Assembly (NCBI GenBank): GCA_905210995.1
Contig: CAJLZE010000092.1
Span: 1 to 5,542 of the forward strand
Source: an uncultured Anaerotruncus sp.
Lineage (GTDB): Bacteria; Bacillota; Clostridia; Oscillospirales; CAG-272
Direction: 5' to 3'
Length of the DNA: 5,542 bases
In this document: positions 4,640 to 5,542 of the stretch, in pieces
Position numbering within the stretch: the stretch's first letter is position 1
Layout of the letters: each line of letters begins with the position of its first letter
Made by a program: the position numbers and the translations under genes
The notes under the pieces: generated by a model
Seen by the model: the letters and a program-made list of their open reading frames with translations, nothing else
What the model was told of the DNA's origin: nothing
Databases searched by the model: none

Positions 4640-5542
4640 ATGGTAACAATTGCGTTTCCCGGACTCGGGATCGAGCCTTTCACTATCAACAAGATAGCGT
4701 TTACGGTGCCGATCTTCGGCGGGGTCGAGGTGCGCTGGTACGGTCTTATCATAACCTTCGGCATAATTCTTGCTTTTATGTACGCATGGTACCGCTCGAA
4801 GCAGGAAAGAGTCGCTATCGACGATCTTCTCGATATTGCGATATATGCCGTTATCTTTGCCGTTATCGGTGCGCGTATTTATTATGTTCTGTTCGACATA
4901 ATCGGGAACGGAGCAGGGGACAATTACAGAAGCTTTATTGACTATATCGCAATATGGCGCGGCGGCATCGCCATTTACGGCGCGATAATCGGCGGCGCCC
5001 TGTCGATCTACGTTGTCTGCAAGTGCAAGAAGATAAAATGGCAGCGCGTTTTTGACATGGTATCTCCCGGCGTCATGATAGGGCAGATCCTCGGCAGATG
5101 GGGCAACTTCTTCAACGGTGAGGCGTTCGGCGGTGTGCCGCAGGAGGGGACCTTCCTCTACCGCTTCCGTATGGAGGTCGCTCAGGATTATTGGTATTCC
5201 GGCGTGACGGCACATCCCACGTTCTTTTATGAATCCTTCTGGAACCTCATCGGGTTTCTTATCATAAATGCGATCTACAAGAAGAAAAGATTTGACGGCG
5301 AGGTTTTTCTCTGGTACATCACATGGTACGGCTTCGGGCGTATGCTTGTTGAAGGACTGCGCACCGACAGCCTGTGGCTCGGCAGGATACGCATCTCGCA
5401 GCTCGTGGGTGCGCTCTGCTTTGTTGTGGGGCTTGCGCTGACGCTTATTTTCCATATAAAAGCGGTCAAAAAAGGCACGCGTCCCATTGCGGCGCTTGCG
5501 GTAAATGCACCCGAAGATGCGACTGCGGCTGCCGGCAGCGAC
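4640..5542 (+). CDS. lgt: Phosphatidylglycerol--prolipoprotein diacylglyceryl transferase (3' end cut by window)
   Basis: Lgt moves the diacylglyceryl group from phosphatidylglycerol to the lipobox cysteine of prelipoproteins in the cytoplasmic membrane, the first step of lipoprotein maturation. 301 codons are visible and the frame is open at the right edge. Family marks are RWYGL (32-36, Y34), WRGGIAIYGA (106-115), the Lgt signature GRWGNFFNGEAFG (152-164, R153, N156, E161), HPTFFYESFWNL (192-203) and GRMLVEGLRTDSL (233-245). About seven hydrophobic segments fit the polytopic fold. In place of the E. coli HGG histidine (H103) it has Tyr, as in many Firmicute Lgt proteins. After the last helix (about 252-273) comes a basic stretch and an Ala-rich tail (284-301) that seems not to be part of the catalytic core. 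AAAGGGG at 4625-4631, 8 nt before the ATG, supports the start. It is probably cotranscribed with sanA. Confidence 0.96.
   Translation, partial: MVTIAFPGLGIEPFTINKIAFTVPIFGGVEVRWYGLIITFGIILAFMYAWYRSKQERVAIDDLLDIAIYAVIFAVIGARIYYVLFDIIGNGAGDNYRSFIDYIAIWRGGIAIYGAIIGGALSIYVVCKCKKIKWQRVFDMVSPGVMIGQILGRWGNFFNGEAFGGVPQEGTFLYRFRMEVAQDYWYSGVTAHPTFFYESFWNLIGFLIINAIYKKKRFDGEVFLWYITWYGFGRMLVEGLRTDSLWLGRIRISQLVGALCFVVGLALTLIFHIKAVKKGTRPIAALAVNAPEDATAAAGSD

Noticed and set aside
4613..5455. A 280-codon minus-strand open frame antisense to lgt
   Set aside because: The plus strand carries the full Lgt signature and ribosome site. The minus-strand frame has no family motif and no convincing start region.
1..5542. 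A defence, mobile or biosynthetic system
   Set aside because: All five genes match housekeeping families, with no integrase, transposase, inverted terminal repeats, CRISPR repeats or sharp change of composition.

Overview
This window looks like an ordinary chromosomal housekeeping segment from an anaerobic low-to-mid-GC Firmicute, most likely a Clostridia of the Ruminococcaceae/Oscillospiraceae kind. The evidence is AGGAGG-like ribosome binding sites, sharp consensus sigma-A promoters, a Lgt of Firmicute type, a Cys-rich Mrp/Nbp35-like ATPase as in clostridia, and fairly GC-rich third codon positions. The taxonomic placement is inference; there is no rRNA or other marker gene to settle it.

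Layout: (1) 1-1574, minus strand: gpmI, a 2,3-bisphosphoglycerate-independent phosphoglycerate mutase whose 3' end runs off the left edge. It resembles the long plant/trypanosomatid-type clade more than the short Bacillus type. (2) 1575-1772: a divergent promoter region with a good minus-strand promoter for gpmI and an exact-consensus plus-strand promoter for the next gene. (3) 1773-2702, plus: a DHH/DHHA2 phosphoesterase related to family II (Mn-dependent) inorganic pyrophosphatases, with several altered motifs. (4) 2777-3631, plus: a Mrp/ApbC/Nbp35 P-loop Fe-S cluster carrier with its own likely promoter and a leader hairpin, closed by a strong intrinsic terminator at 3658-3695. (5) 3852-4577, plus: a SanA/DUF218 membrane-anchored protein behind a second exact-consensus promoter. 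(6) 4640-5542, plus: lgt, prolipoprotein diacylglyceryl transferase, cut at its 3' end by the right edge. A run of four to five 7-bp TTGAC-containing direct repeats lies across the sanA stop codon and into the sanA-lgt gap.

The genes do not form one obvious pathway. They are glycolysis (gpmI), probable pyrophosphate or other phosphoester hydrolysis, Fe-S cluster assembly (mrp), and two envelope genes (sanA, lgt) that probably share a transcript. I saw no mobile element, CRISPR array, tRNA, rRNA or toxin-type module, and no convincing undescribed multi-gene system. The points worth a second look are the clade of GpmI, the divergent catalytic motifs of the DHH protein, the heptad repeat, and dyads overlapping two promoters.
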